A stretch of 27,494 nucleotides of DNA, taken from positions 1 through 27,494 of the forward strand of contig JADYXV010000119.1 in assembly GCA_020853995.1 (NCBI GenBank), in the 5' to 3' direction. Shown here piece after piece: positions 8,186 through 17,560 of this stretch; positions within the stretch are counted from its first letter, which is position 1, and each line of letters opens with the position of its first letter. The notes beneath the pieces were generated by a model that saw only the letters and a program-made list of their open reading frames with translations, did not search any database and had not been told where the DNA came from. The position numbers were made by a program, and so were the translations under genes. The DNA comes from Novosphingobium sp. GTDB taxonomy: Bacteria; Pseudomonadota; Alphaproteobacteria; Sphingomonadales; Sphingomonadaceae.

Positions 8186-8189
<4 letters not shown>
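6933..8189 (+). CDS. NupC-type concentrative nucleoside transporter (CNT family)
   Basis: 418 aa, polytopic inner-membrane protein. CNT proteins import nucleosides with Na+ or H+. Diagnostic motifs are SALPVIVFFAALISILYYLG, the substrate-binding GQSES motif at residues 147-151 (GQTEA in characterised members at nearly the same position), MSAPGGILMAKLMMP, and the C-terminal SKIVLNEFVAFIEL followed by CGFANFSSI. A charged loop at about residues 210-250 (EEERP) separates the two halves, as is usual. The ATG at 6933 starts a short hydrophobic helix. The stop overlaps the stop of the convergent metH C-terminal gene by four bases. Confidence 0.94.
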
Positions 8190-10819
<2,630 letters not shown>

Positions 10820-10834
10820 TTTCTACAATCCAAT

Positions 10835-10872
10835 TCCCCTCCCGCTTGCGGGAGGGGCTAGGGGAGGGCTTG
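10835..10872 (+). repeat. REP-like palindrome, copy A
   Basis: CCCCTCCCGC (10836-10845), a two-base TT loop and GCGGGAGGGG (10848-10857) make a perfect 10-bp stem, followed by a G-rich tail CTAGGGGAGGGCTTGT. Copy B at 10898-10935 has the same palindrome and a similar tail in reverse orientation, and a degenerate copy is at 3831-3865. It lies between the two metH genes, just upstream of the metH C-terminal start. Confidence 0.8.
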
Positions 10873-10897
10873 TCTGGTCTGGGGTGAGCCGTAGTAA

Positions 10898-10935
10898 CAC
10901 GCCCTGCCCCGACCCCTCCCGCAAGCGGGAGGGGG
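10898..10935 (-). repeat. REP-like palindrome, copy B, inverted relative to copy A
   Basis: On the plus strand CCCCTCCCGC (10913-10922), AA and GCGGGAGGGG (10925-10934) form a perfect 10-bp stem. On the minus strand the tail TCGGGGCAGGGCGTGT matches the tail of copy A with few differences. A and B are head-to-head around about 40 unrelated bases, so the transcript can fold either as two local hairpins or as one long A-B duplex. The stop of the metH N-terminal gene is at 10942, only seven bases away. Confidence 0.8.
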
Positions 10936-10941
10936 ACTTGA

Positions 10942-12003
10942 TCACGCGGCCATGATGAACGGCTCTAATCCGGCCAGCCGCGTTGCGGTTTCAGGCGTCG
11001 GCGCCTTGCGCGGGGGTAACCCTGCAACCGCCTGTGCCATCGCCGCGATATGCGCTGGCGTCGAACCACAGCAACCGCCCAGGATATTCACCTGTCCATG
11101 ATCGGCCCATTCCTTGACGAGGCCCGCCGTGGTGGCCGGCATTTCGTCATATTCGCCCAGTTCGTTAGGCAGGCCAGCATTGGGATAGACCATGATCAGC
11201 GTATCGGCGATTTCCGAGAGCGACTTCACATGCGGGCGCAATTGCGTGGCCCCGAATGAGCAGTTCAGCCCGATGGTCACCGGTTTGGCATGGCGCACGG
11301 CATACCAGAACGCCTCGACCGTATGGCCCGAAAGGTTGCGGCCCGAAAGATCGGTCAGCGTCATCGAAAGCATGATCGGAATTTCGCGGCCAAGCGCCTG
11401 TTCAACCTGCCGGACCGACATGATTCCGGCCTTGGCGTTCAGCGTATCGAACACGGTTTCGATCAAAATGAAGTCCGCCCCGCCTTCCACCAGCGCATGG
11501 ACCTGCTCGGCATAGACATCCACCATGCCGTCCCAATCAACCTCGCGAAAGCCGGGATCGTTGACATCAGGGCTTAACGACAGCGTCTTGTTGGTCGGGC
11601 CAATGGCCCCTGCCACAAAGCGCGGACGGCCATCCTTCGCGGTGAATTCATCCGCCACGCGGCGCGCGAGTTGTGCAGATTCCACGTTGATTTCCCGCAC
11701 CAGATGTTCGGCGGCATAATCGGCCTGGCTGATGCGGTTGGCGCTGAAAGTGTTGGTTTCGGCAATATCGGCACCGGCAGCAAAATAGGCGCGGTGGATG
11801 GATTCAGGCACTTCGGGCTTGGTCAGCGCAAGAATATCGTTGTTGCCCTTTTGATCCTTGGCAAGGCCCAGCGTTCCCGCATAATCGGCTTCGGACAGCT
11901 TGAAGTTCTGGATCTCGGTACCGAACGCGCCATCGGTGATCAGGATGCGCTGGCTTGCCTGTTCAAGCAAAGCGGTACGCGCCGTTGAGGGGGCGAGTGT
12001 CAT
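10942..12003 (-). CDS. metH: Methionine synthase, N-terminal homocysteine S-methyltransferase polypeptide
   Basis: 353 aa, corresponding to the first domain of full-length MetH. It opens with ILITDGAFGTEIQ and carries the Zn ligands Cys248 (GLNCSFGA) and Cys311-Cys312 (GGCCGS), which bind and activate the homocysteine thiol. It must partner with the C-terminal chain at 8186-10819 to make a working cobalamin-dependent enzyme. I start at the ATG at 12003, which overlaps the metF stop as ATGA, a sign of translational coupling; upstream in-frame starts lie inside metF. GGAG lies just before the start. Split MetH is known in alphaproteobacteria. Cytoplasmic. Confidence 0.95.
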   Translation of the reverse strand: MTLAPSTARTALLEQASQRILITDGAFGTEIQNFKLSEADYAGTLGLAKDQKGNNDILALTKPEVPESIHRAYFAAGADIAETNTFSANRISQADYAAEHLVREINVESAQLARRVADEFTAKDGRPRFVAGAIGPTNKTLSLSPDVNDPGFREVDWDGMVDVYAEQVHALVEGGADFILIETVFDTLNAKAGIMSVRQVEQALGREIPIMLSMTLTDLSGRNLSGHTVEAFWYAVRHAKPVTIGLNCSFGATQLRPHVKSLSEIADTLIMVYPNAGLPNELGEYDEMPATTAGLVKEWADHGQVNILGGCCGSTPAHIAAMAQAVAGLPPRKAPTPETATRLAGLEPFIMAA

Positions 12004-12941
12004 GCGGCTTTCTCCAGCGCGGGCCGTGTCGGGCGAAGGCCAAGCAAGTGGCAGATCGCGTAAGACAGCTCGGCGCGGTTGAGGGTGTAGAAATGGAAAT
12101 CGCGGACGCCACCGGCATAGAGGCGGCGGCAAAACTCAGCGGCGATGGTGGCGGCAACAAGCTGGCGCGATCCGGGGTGCGTATCCAGCCCTTCGAACAG
12201 GCCATCCATCCACGCCGGGATTGCAGCACCGCACGCAGCGGCAAATTTGCGGGTTTGCGCTACGTTCGAAACAGGCAGGATGCCGGGAAGAACCGGCGCA
12301 TCGATACCGGCGGCCGCCAGCTTGTCACGGAACCGGAAGAAGGTTTCGGGTTCAAAGAAGAACTGGCTGATCGCGCGCGTCGCCCCTGCGTCCAGCTTGC
12401 GCTTCAGATTGTCGATATCGGCCTGTTGGCTTGGCGAATCCGGATGGCTTTCAGGATAGGCCGCGACCGAAATTTCGAACGGTGCAATACCTTTCAGCCC
12501 CGCAACCAGTTCTGCCGCATTGGCATAGCCATCGGGGTGCGGGGTAAACGGCACGCCCGGAGCGCCCATATCGCCGCGCAGCGCGACGATGTGCCGCACG
12601 CCTGCTTCCCAATAGCTTTCGGCCACTTCGCGGATTTCGGCCTTGGTGGCGTCGACACAGGTCAGGTGCGCCGCGGCAGGTAGCTTGGCGTCCTTGATGA
12701 TCCGCGCGACAGTGCCGTGGGTGCGATCGCGGGTAGAGCCGCCCGCGCCGTAGGTCACCGAAACGAAGTGCGGTTCCAGCGGGGCCAGCGTTTCCACCAC
12801 ATCCCACAATTGCGCCATCAGCGCATCGGTCTTGGGCGGGAAAAACTCGAACGAGACGTTGATATCGCCCGGCAGCCCGGCAAACAGCGGGGTATCAAGG
12901 GCTGTGCGCGCTTCACGCAACTGGTCGTAGCTGGCGTTCAT
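12000..12941 (-). CDS. metF: 5,10-methylenetetrahydrofolate reductase MetF
   Basis: 313 aa, slightly longer than E. coli MetF. It reduces methylene-THF to methyl-THF with FAD, delivering the methyl donor for MetH. Visible motifs are SFEFFPPKTDAL with the catalytic Glu, SVTYGAGGSTRDRT, IVALRGDMG (flavin binding) and SQFFFEPETFFRF. It starts three bases after the stop of the ArsR-methyltransferase gene and overlaps the metH N-terminal gene by four bases (ATGA), so regulator, metF and metH form one operon. No NADH-binding anomaly is visible. Confidence 0.97.
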   Translation of the reverse strand: MNASYDQLREARTALDTPLFAGLPGDINVSFEFFPPKTDALMAQLWDVVETLAPLEPHFVSVTYGAGGSTRDRTHGTVARIIKDAKLPAAAHLTCVDATKAEIREVAESYWEAGVRHIVALRGDMGAPGVPFTPHPDGYANAAELVAGLKGIAPFEISVAAYPESHPDSPSQQADIDNLKRKLDAGATRAISQFFFEPETFFRFRDKLAAAGIDAPVLPGILPVSNVAQTRKFAAACGAAIPAWMDGLFEGLDTHPGSRQLVAATIAAEFCRRLYAGGVRDFHFYTLNRAELSYAICHLLGLRPTRPALEKAA

Positions 12942-12944
12942 CTA

Positions 12945-13964
12945 TCAGGTTTTCCGGACAAGCTGGCGGGGTTCGAATTGGGTAACGCTGTCTTCGCGGC
13001 GGATGCCGGTCCACAGTTTGACGACAAGTTCATGGCCCGCCAGTGCGCGGGTGGCATGCGGGACAAAGCCGCTGTCGAGCAGCATCGCTTCGATTTGCGC
13101 ATCGGAAAAGCCAAGGCGGGCGTGCGCATGTGTCTGGCGCAAATCCTCGCGGTCATGCGCGGCGAAATCGACAATGGCGACGCGGCCGCCCGGCGCGGTG
13201 ACGCGGGCAGCGCCAGCCAGAACCGCTTCAGGTGCCTGGGCATAGTGCAGCACCTGATGCAGCAGCACCGTATCGAAGCTGCGCGGCGCAAACGGCAATT
13301 GCGCGAAATCACCCTGTACCAGTTCCACGCTATCAGCAGGCAAATGTTGAAGGCGGGCGCGCGCAATGCGCAGCATATCCGGGCTTTTGTCGAAGGCGAC
13401 GATATGCGCGGCATGGGGACCGAACAGTTCTGCGATGCGGCCCGTGCCGGTGCCGACGTCAAGCAGGCGGCCCAGCGAGCCATTGCCCGCCATCTCCAGC
13501 AGCATCTCGGTCAGTGCAGCCTCAACCGGCCCATCGGCGATGTGGAGCGAGCGCAGCTCGTCCCATTCTTCGGCGTGGCGCGAAAACCAATCGAGCGCGT
13601 GGCTTTCCCGCGCGGCACGAATGGCATCAAGATGTTGGCGATCTTCGGCACAACGGCGTCCAAAGGCGACATCTTCGTGTTCCGCCACCGCCAAAAGGCG
13701 CGCAATGGCAGCGGCGAGCGGGTTGTCGGAAGCTTCACCAACCGAGCTGCGCAAGAAAACCCAGGCACCTTCCTTGCGCCGTTCGGCAAGGCCGCAATCG
13801 CACAGGATGCGGATATGGCGCGATACACGCGGCTGGCTTTGGCCGAGCACTTGCGCCACTTCGCCCACCGCCAGTTCCATGCTGGCGAGAAGACGCATGA
13901 TGCGCAGGCGCGTTGTGTCATCAAGCGCGCGGATGGCGTCGTGTATGTTCATGAGCGTAGCCAT
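12945..13964 (-). CDS. ArsR-family regulator fused to a SAM-dependent methyltransferase domain (SahR-like)
   Basis: 339 aa. Residues about 5-80 form a winged helix of the ArsR type (TTRLRIMRLLASMELAVGEV, then VLGQSQPRVSRHIRIL); no cysteine metal site like that of ArsR proper is seen. Residues about 130-310 form a class I methyltransferase fold with the SAM loop LLDVGTGTGRIAELF, the acidic VAFDKSPDML and LVQGDFAQLPF. Proteins of this architecture beside met genes have been described as SahR-type regulators that sense S-adenosylhomocysteine/SAM and control methionine genes; this role is inferred from domains and the metF-metH operon. The start is uncertain: ATG 13964 has AAGG nine bases upstream, but ATG 13952 fits a leaderless transcript from the visible promoter. 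Confidence 0.88.
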   Translation of the reverse strand: MATLMNIHDAIRALDDTTRLRIMRLLASMELAVGEVAQVLGQSQPRVSRHIRILCDCGLAERRKEGAWVFLRSSVGEASDNPLAAAIARLLAVAEHEDVAFGRRCAEDRQHLDAIRAARESHALDWFSRHAEEWDELRSLHIADGPVEAALTEMLLEMAGNGSLGRLLDVGTGTGRIAELFGPHAAHIVAFDKSPDMLRIARARLQHLPADSVELVQGDFAQLPFAPRSFDTVLLHQVLHYAQAPEAVLAGAARVTAPGGRVAIVDFAAHDREDLRQTHAHARLGFSDAQIEAMLLDSGFVPHATRALAGHELVVKLWTGIRREDSVTQFEPRQLVRKT

Positions 13965-14021
13965 ATAAGGAAACCTTTATATCCGTCAATAGACTTAAAG
14001 ATAGCTTTATATAGCGCTATA
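13962..14021 (-). promoter_or_regulatory. Promoter and operator-like palindromes of the met operon
   Basis: A TTGACG box (13984-13989, minus strand) and TATATG (13962-13967), 16 bases apart, make a plausible sigma-70 promoter. Overlapping them is an inverted repeat with arms ATATAA and TTATAT around GG-AAA-CC (13963-13982). A similar element, AAAG-ATAG-CTTT followed by ATATAG, lies at 13998-14014. A perfect 12-base palindrome TATAGCGCTATA is at 14010-14021. The region is sharply AT-rich against its surroundings. The two AAAG/CTTT elements look like binding sites of the adjacent ArsR-type regulator, placed to block RNA polymerase. This assignment is inference. Confidence 0.55.
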
Positions 14022-14156
14022 GGGAACGCGTAGAGCCGTGATGCAGGATGCATTTGCCTTCACCGGTGCCCGCCGATAATAACGCTCCATGTGTGCCGCA
14101 AGGAAGCTTGCGGTTGATGCGTCATTTGGACGCGTTACCCATGAGAGGGAAGTTTC

Positions 14157-14459
14157 ATGAAGAAGTACGCCAGCCTCGCCATCGTTGCCGCAGCCAGCCT
14201 TGCGATCACGGCCTGTGGCCGTTCCGACGATGCATCAGAAGCAGCATCGGAAGACACGGTTGAAATGCCTGCCGATGAACTGCCGCCGATGGAGCCTTCG
14301 GCGGCTGCTGCCCCTATGGCACCAGCACCTGATGCCTCGTCAGCCGCTGATGCCGAAGCCAACGCGGTGCGCGACACGGCCAACAATGCCGCTGCGGTTG
14401 CCGCTGCTGTGCAAGCTGCCGAAGCTGAAGGCGATGCCGAGGCAAAGCCTGCTCAATAA
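14157..14459 (+). CDS. Small Ala/Glu-rich lipoprotein
   Basis: 100 aa with a lipoprotein signal peptide: MKKYASLAIVAAASLAITAC with the lipobox ITAC and acylated Cys20. The rest is low-complexity, rich in Ala, Glu, Asp and Pro, ending in a helix of alternating Ala and acidic residues (ANNAAAVAAAVQAAEAEGDA). GAGAGGGAAG just upstream of the ATG is a good ribosome binding site. Asp follows the Cys region only at +4, so outer-membrane sorting cannot be judged. No known domain. A second small lipoprotein follows 47 bases downstream. Confidence 0.75.
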   Translation: MKKYASLAIVAAASLAITACGRSDDASEAASEDTVEMPADELPPMEPSAAAAPMAPAPDASSAADAEANAVRDTANNAAAVAAAVQAAEAEGDAEAKPAQ

Positions 14460-14506
14460 GCAAGTTCAATTGCGGGTGACGATCCGCACGTGAAAGACAC
14501 TGACCA

Positions 14507-14713
14507 ATGCGCGCCCTGCCCGTTTTTTCTCTGGCCCTTATGCTGGCCGCTTGCAGCGCAAGCGAAGAGGAAAAACCGGGTGGGGTGACGCAAGACGAAG
14601 CCAGCGCCTTGGATGCAGCGGCCGAAATGCTGGATAAGCGTGAATTGCCCGAACTGCCCGAAGCGGCCACTCCGGCTCAATCAGCGCCAGCGCCTGTACC
14701 TTCTGCGTCCTGA
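14507..14713 (+). CDS. Second small lipoprotein, unknown function
   Basis: 68 aa. MRALPVFSLALMLAACSASE gives a compact signal peptide with lipobox LAAC and acylated Cys16. The mature part is acidic, then Pro/Ala-rich (PAQSAPAPVPSAS). It resembles the upstream lipoprotein in style (acidic then Ala/Pro) but not clearly in sequence. No strong ribosome binding site is seen, so expression may depend on the upstream gene. Its last 37 bases overlap the 3' end of the convergent ribbon-helix-helix gene. Confidence 0.6.
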   Translation: MRALPVFSLALMLAACSASEEEKPGGVTQDEASALDAAAEMLDKRELPELPEAATPAQSAPAPVPSAS

Positions 14714-14943
14714 TCTGATGCTGCTGCAACCAGCCATATCCGGATAGCCCCGGCCAGACCCGGCGGCGTGGGGCAGGAGATTCGTTCGGCATCGATCCGC
14801 GCCACCAGGGCGTTGATCGGCACACCTTCGCGCTGGGCTGCACCGCGCAACATTTCCCAGAACAACGGTTCAAGACTGATCGAGGTTTTGTGCCCCGCGA
14901 TCTCTACCGAGCGCTTGACCGGGGGATGATAAGGTATGGTCAT
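14677..14943 (-). CDS. Ribbon-helix-helix domain protein (PF13467-type)
   Basis: 88 aa. KRSVEIAGHKTSISLEPLFW followed by AAQREGVPINALVARIDAER matches the RHH_4 family: one beta strand, then two helices, normally a DNA-binding dimer. Homologues are about 70-90 aa and widespread in alphaproteobacteria without an assigned regulon. The C-terminal Ala/Gly-rich tail overlaps the second lipoprotein on the other strand. It follows phaB by 60 bases and could be a distal member of the same transcript, though a hairpin (14972-14997) stands between them. Confidence 0.85.
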   Translation of the reverse strand: MTIPYHPPVKRSVEIAGHKTSISLEPLFWEMLRGAAQREGVPINALVARIDAERISCPTPPGLAGAIRIWLVAAASDQDAEGTGAGAD

Positions 14944-14971
14944 GGCAGAACGGAGCTGGGCTGCATGAGGT

Positions 14972-14997
14972 AGGGCAGGCGCGATGGCACCTGCCCT
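14972..14997 (-). terminator. Strong hairpin after phaB, possible terminator
   Basis: AGGGCAGG (14972-14979) and CCTGCCCT (14990-14997) form a perfect 8-bp GC-rich stem with a 10-base loop, seven bases past the phaB stop codon. No T tract follows on the minus strand, so it may stabilise the phaB transcript 3' end rather than terminate by itself. Confidence 0.45.
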
Positions 14998-15003
14998 GAA
15001 CCA

Positions 15004-15726
15004 TCAATACATGTGCTGTCCGCCGTTGATCGACATGGTCGAACCGGTAACGAACGCGCCTTCCTCGGCGGTGAGGAAAGCAACGCCACGCGCAATTTCA
15101 TCGGCGCAGGCCAGACGCCCGACCGGAATTTTGGCAACGATTTTTTCAAGCACGGCCGGCGGCACTGCCGCAACCATGTCTGTATCAACATAGCCCGGCG
15201 CAATGGCGTTTACCGTGACGCCATACTTTGCGCCTTCCTGTGCCAAGGCTTTGGTAAAGCCGTGAATGCCGGATTTGGCTGCGGCATAATTTACCTGACC
15301 ATACTGGCCAGCCTGCCCGTTGATCGATCCGATATTGACGATGCGGCCCCATCCGCGTTCGCGCATACCGGGAAATGTTGCCTTGGCCATATTGAAGCAA
15401 CCGCCAAGGTTGATGCGCATGACCTCGTTCCAGTCATCGAAGCTCATCTTGTGGAGTACACCGTCACGGGTGATGCCGGCGTTGTTCACGACGATGTCGA
15501 TTGGTCCGACTTCGGATGCAATTCGTGCGCACCCTTCAAGCGTTGCTTCATGATCGCCCACGTCAAAGCGGTAAGCGGGAATTCCGGTTTCGGCAGTGAA
15601 GGCGCGGGCCTTTTCCTCGTTACCGGCGTAATTGGCCACCACCGTGCGTCCTTGCGCTTTCAATGCAAGACAGATGGCTTGGCCGATCCCGCGGCTACCA
15701 CCGGTGACGACTGCAACTCGCGTCAT
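15004..15726 (-). CDS. phaB: Acetoacetyl-CoA reductase PhaB
   Basis: 240 aa short-chain dehydrogenase. The Rossmann motif TGGSRGIG is at residues 8-15 and NNAG at 81-84. The catalytic triad is Ser134, Tyr147 and Lys151. GSINGQAGQYGQVNYAAAKS, with repeated GQ, is typical of PhaB rather than FabG. It reduces acetoacetyl-CoA to (R)-3-hydroxybutyryl-CoA with NADPH for polyhydroxybutyrate synthesis. The ATG at 15726 has GGGAG eight bases upstream. No phaA, phaC or phaR lies in this window, so the gene stands apart from the rest of the pathway. TGC-rich elements upstream suggest PhaR control. Confidence 0.93.
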   Translation of the reverse strand: MTRVAVVTGGSRGIGQAICLALKAQGRTVVANYAGNEEKARAFTAETGIPAYRFDVGDHEATLEGCARIASEVGPIDIVVNNAGITRDGVLHKMSFDDWNEVMRINLGGCFNMAKATFPGMRERGWGRIVNIGSINGQAGQYGQVNYAAAKSGIHGFTKALAQEGAKYGVTVNAIAPGYVDTDMVAAVPPAVLEKIVAKIPVGRLACADEIARGVAFLTAEEGAFVTGSTMSINGGQHMY

Positions 15727-15788
15727 ATCAATGCTCCCAATATTCCCGTTTGAAGGTCTATCGTAAGTCGATGATCGCGAAGCTACAA

Positions 15789-15841
15789 GTTATAGTATGC
15801 CGCATATTGCAAGTGCAGCACCGAATTGGTGCAAAGCAGCA
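15789..15841 (-). promoter_or_regulatory. Candidate phaB promoter with two PhaR-like boxes
   Basis: On the minus strand CTGC-TTT-GCAC (15839-15829) and CTGC-ACTT-GCAA (15818-15807) each come close to the published PhaR-binding pattern CTGC-N3/4-GCAG. In plus orientation they read TGCAAAGCAGCA and TGCAAGTGCAGCA, a direct repeat with start points 22 bases apart, about two helical turns. TATAAC (15794-15789) is a fair -10 just downstream; the -35 would fall within the boxes. Function is inferred. Confidence 0.4.
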
Positions 15842-15862
15842 AATTGAAACTACAACGTTTTA

Positions 15863-16648
15863 TTAAAAGCGGAATTGTGTTCCGACATAGACCGCCTGAT
15901 TGTCTTGCTTGCCATCTGTAAGTGGCAGAAGACGATCACGTTCCGGCGAATAACGCACACCGGCGGTGACATTCAGATTGCGGGTCAGGCGGTAGCTTCC
16001 GCCAAGATCGAGCTGGTAATCACCCTGCCCTTCAAGCGTGCGTGGCGCACGGCCTGCACGATCACGGCCATCCATTTCAACCCGCGGGGCAAAGCGTGAC
16101 GGGGCGGAAGGCGCGGACGCAACCGGCTTAAGCTTTGCAAGATCGGGCATGTCGATCCGCTGCAGGTCAAGAAGCGATGATGACGAAGGTGCAGCAAAGC
16201 TGGCAAAGCCGCGTGCCATTCCCAGATTGTAAGCCATCGGCGCGATACGCACCGGCGAAGCGCCCGCCTGTGCAGCGCCATCAGCCAATGTGCTGCGTAC
16301 CGAGAAAGCACGCGCACTTTGCGAATCAAGACGGACAGCAACGGTAACCGCGCGGTTGGTGCGCGTTTCATTGCCAGCCGGGGTAAAGCGGAACAACCGG
16401 CCCGTTTTCAAAGCGCGGACGGTGATTTGCGAGGCCAGACGTTCATCAACCGAAGCTGGCGTGAACGAGCCGATACCGCCGCGCGCCGCAAGGCTGACGG
16501 GCGTTGTATCAAAGCCGCTGGAAAAAGCGCTGCTGACAGTTGGTGCCAGAAGCAGGCCCACGACAACCGATCCGGCAACGGCAAATGGCGTGCGCAAGCG
16601 GCGGCCCCTGGAGCCTGCTGCGTTTGAAATGTTGCCAATGCCCGTCAT
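15863..16648 (-). CDS. Exported protein with C-terminal beta-barrel-like strands, unknown function
   Basis: 261 aa. Residues about 20-42 (FAVAGSVVVGLLLAPTVSSA) form a signal peptide after a basic N-terminal extension (RGRRLR). The mature protein has an Ala/Ser/Pro-rich middle with VRALKTGRLFRFTPAGN, and a C-terminal part of alternating strands: YQLDLGGSYRLTRNLNVTAG, VRYSPERDRL, and a final YVGTQFRF ending in Phe. Terminal Phe and alternating aromatic strands are features of outer-membrane beta-barrel proteins, but only about four strands are evident, too few for a full barrel. Similar proteins seem restricted to sphingomonads, from memory. The ATG at 16648 has AGG seven bases upstream. Confidence 0.65.
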   Translation of the reverse strand: MTGIGNISNAAGSRGRRLRTPFAVAGSVVVGLLLAPTVSSAFSSGFDTTPVSLAARGGIGSFTPASVDERLASQITVRALKTGRLFRFTPAGNETRTNRAVTVAVRLDSQSARAFSVRSTLADGAAQAGASPVRIAPMAYNLGMARGFASFAAPSSSSLLDLQRIDMPDLAKLKPVASAPSAPSRFAPRVEMDGRDRAGRAPRTLEGQGDYQLDLGGSYRLTRNLNVTAGVRYSPERDRLLPLTDGKQDNQAVYVGTQFRF

Positions 16649-17041
16649 GATAAACCTGATTCGACCCCGAAAAGCGCCGTGTTACAACGCTGTTTTCAAA
16701 CATTCCTTGTCCGGCAAAGCCTGTATGGCTGAGTCTCGCGGAATGTCTCCTATCTCTTCTACTCTCGCGGTATCTAAAATTCCATAGCTTGCACCACTTT
16801 CGGACTCTTCCTTTGCAAGTGTGGCACAGACTCCACAGCCGATGGTGCATTCAGCAAGTGTTCAGCGCCACGGCGGACATCTGCTACCAAGCCATGCCTG
16901 CGCATTCATCGTGCTTGCGGCACGGCGCGCGGGGATGATAGAGGCCTTTCAAACGCTGTATTGCACGATACGGCCTTGTGTGACCGGGCGGCGCCATGCC
17001 GGCCCTTTACCCAAGGCCGCCAAGCCAAGGACTGTGACCAA
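16649..17041. other. Divergent intergenic region, no gene seen
   Basis: This 393-base gap separates the divergent barrel-like protein and DUF3576 gene and must contain both promoters. On the plus strand a pyrimidine-rich run (16744-16765, CTCC/TCTC-type) lies between two direct copies of CTCGCGG. GTAT-TGCACG-ATAC forms a small stem near 16957-16972. Neither a credible ORF nor a known RNA family is recognised. An unannotated small RNA is possible but unsupported. Confidence 0.35.
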
Positions 17042-17506
17042 GTGACCAAGACTTTCAAGACCGCGCGCAATACCCGCACTTTGGTCGTTCGCGGCATCGT
17101 GATCGGGGCCATGGCCCTTCTGGCCACCGGCTGCGGCAAGAAAGAACGGCCCAAGGCAGACCTTGCCGCAAGCCAGGTGACGACCATCGGCGTAAACGCC
17201 TATCTTTGGCGCGCCAGCCTTGATGCGCTTTCGTTCATGCCGCTCCTGCAAACTGACAGCAACGGCGGCGTCATCGTCACCGATTGGTACACCAACCCCA
17301 AGAACCCCGGCGAACGGATGAAGGTTACGGTTTCGATCGTTGACAAGGATCTGCGCGCCGATGCCTTGCGCGTTGCCGCCAGCCGCCAGATTTCAACGAC
17401 TGGCCAATGGGTTGATGCCCCCGTGCAGGCAGTGACCGTGCAAAAGCTGGAAGACATCATCCTGACCAAAGCGCGCGACCTGCGCCGAGCCTCGATCACA
17501 GGCTAA
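17042..17506 (+). CDS. DUF3576-domain lipoprotein
   Basis: 154 aa from the GTG at 17042. AAGGA lies 10 bases upstream, and this start gives a basic N-region, a hydrophobic stretch (VVRGIVIGAMALLATGC) and lipobox LATGC with Cys31. The mature part starts with a Lys/Arg-rich spacer and the DUF3576 core: ADLAASQVTTIGVNAYLWRA, SFMPLLQTDSNGGVIVTDWY, then RMKVTVSIVDKDLRADALRV. The family is alphaproteobacterial and lies conservedly before leuS-lptE-holA, suggesting an envelope role linked to LptE, but its function is unknown. An upstream in-frame ATG (16961) would bury the signal peptide and is rejected. Confidence 0.87.
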   Translation: MTKTFKTARNTRTLVVRGIVIGAMALLATGCGKKERPKADLAASQVTTIGVNAYLWRASLDALSFMPLLQTDSNGGVIVTDWYTNPKNPGERMKVTVSIVDKDLRADALRVAASRQISTTGQWVDAPVQAVTVQKLEDIILTKARDLRRASITG

Positions 17507-17560
17507 CCCACCTGAAGGCGAATCTTGCGTGTCATGGCTGCTCTGCCTAGAGGAGCGTCC

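Noticed and set aside
13965..14156. SAM-II or other SAM/SAH riboswitch before the met operon
   Set aside because: The leader before the first gene is too short and its palindromes look like DNA operators; no known riboswitch core is seen.
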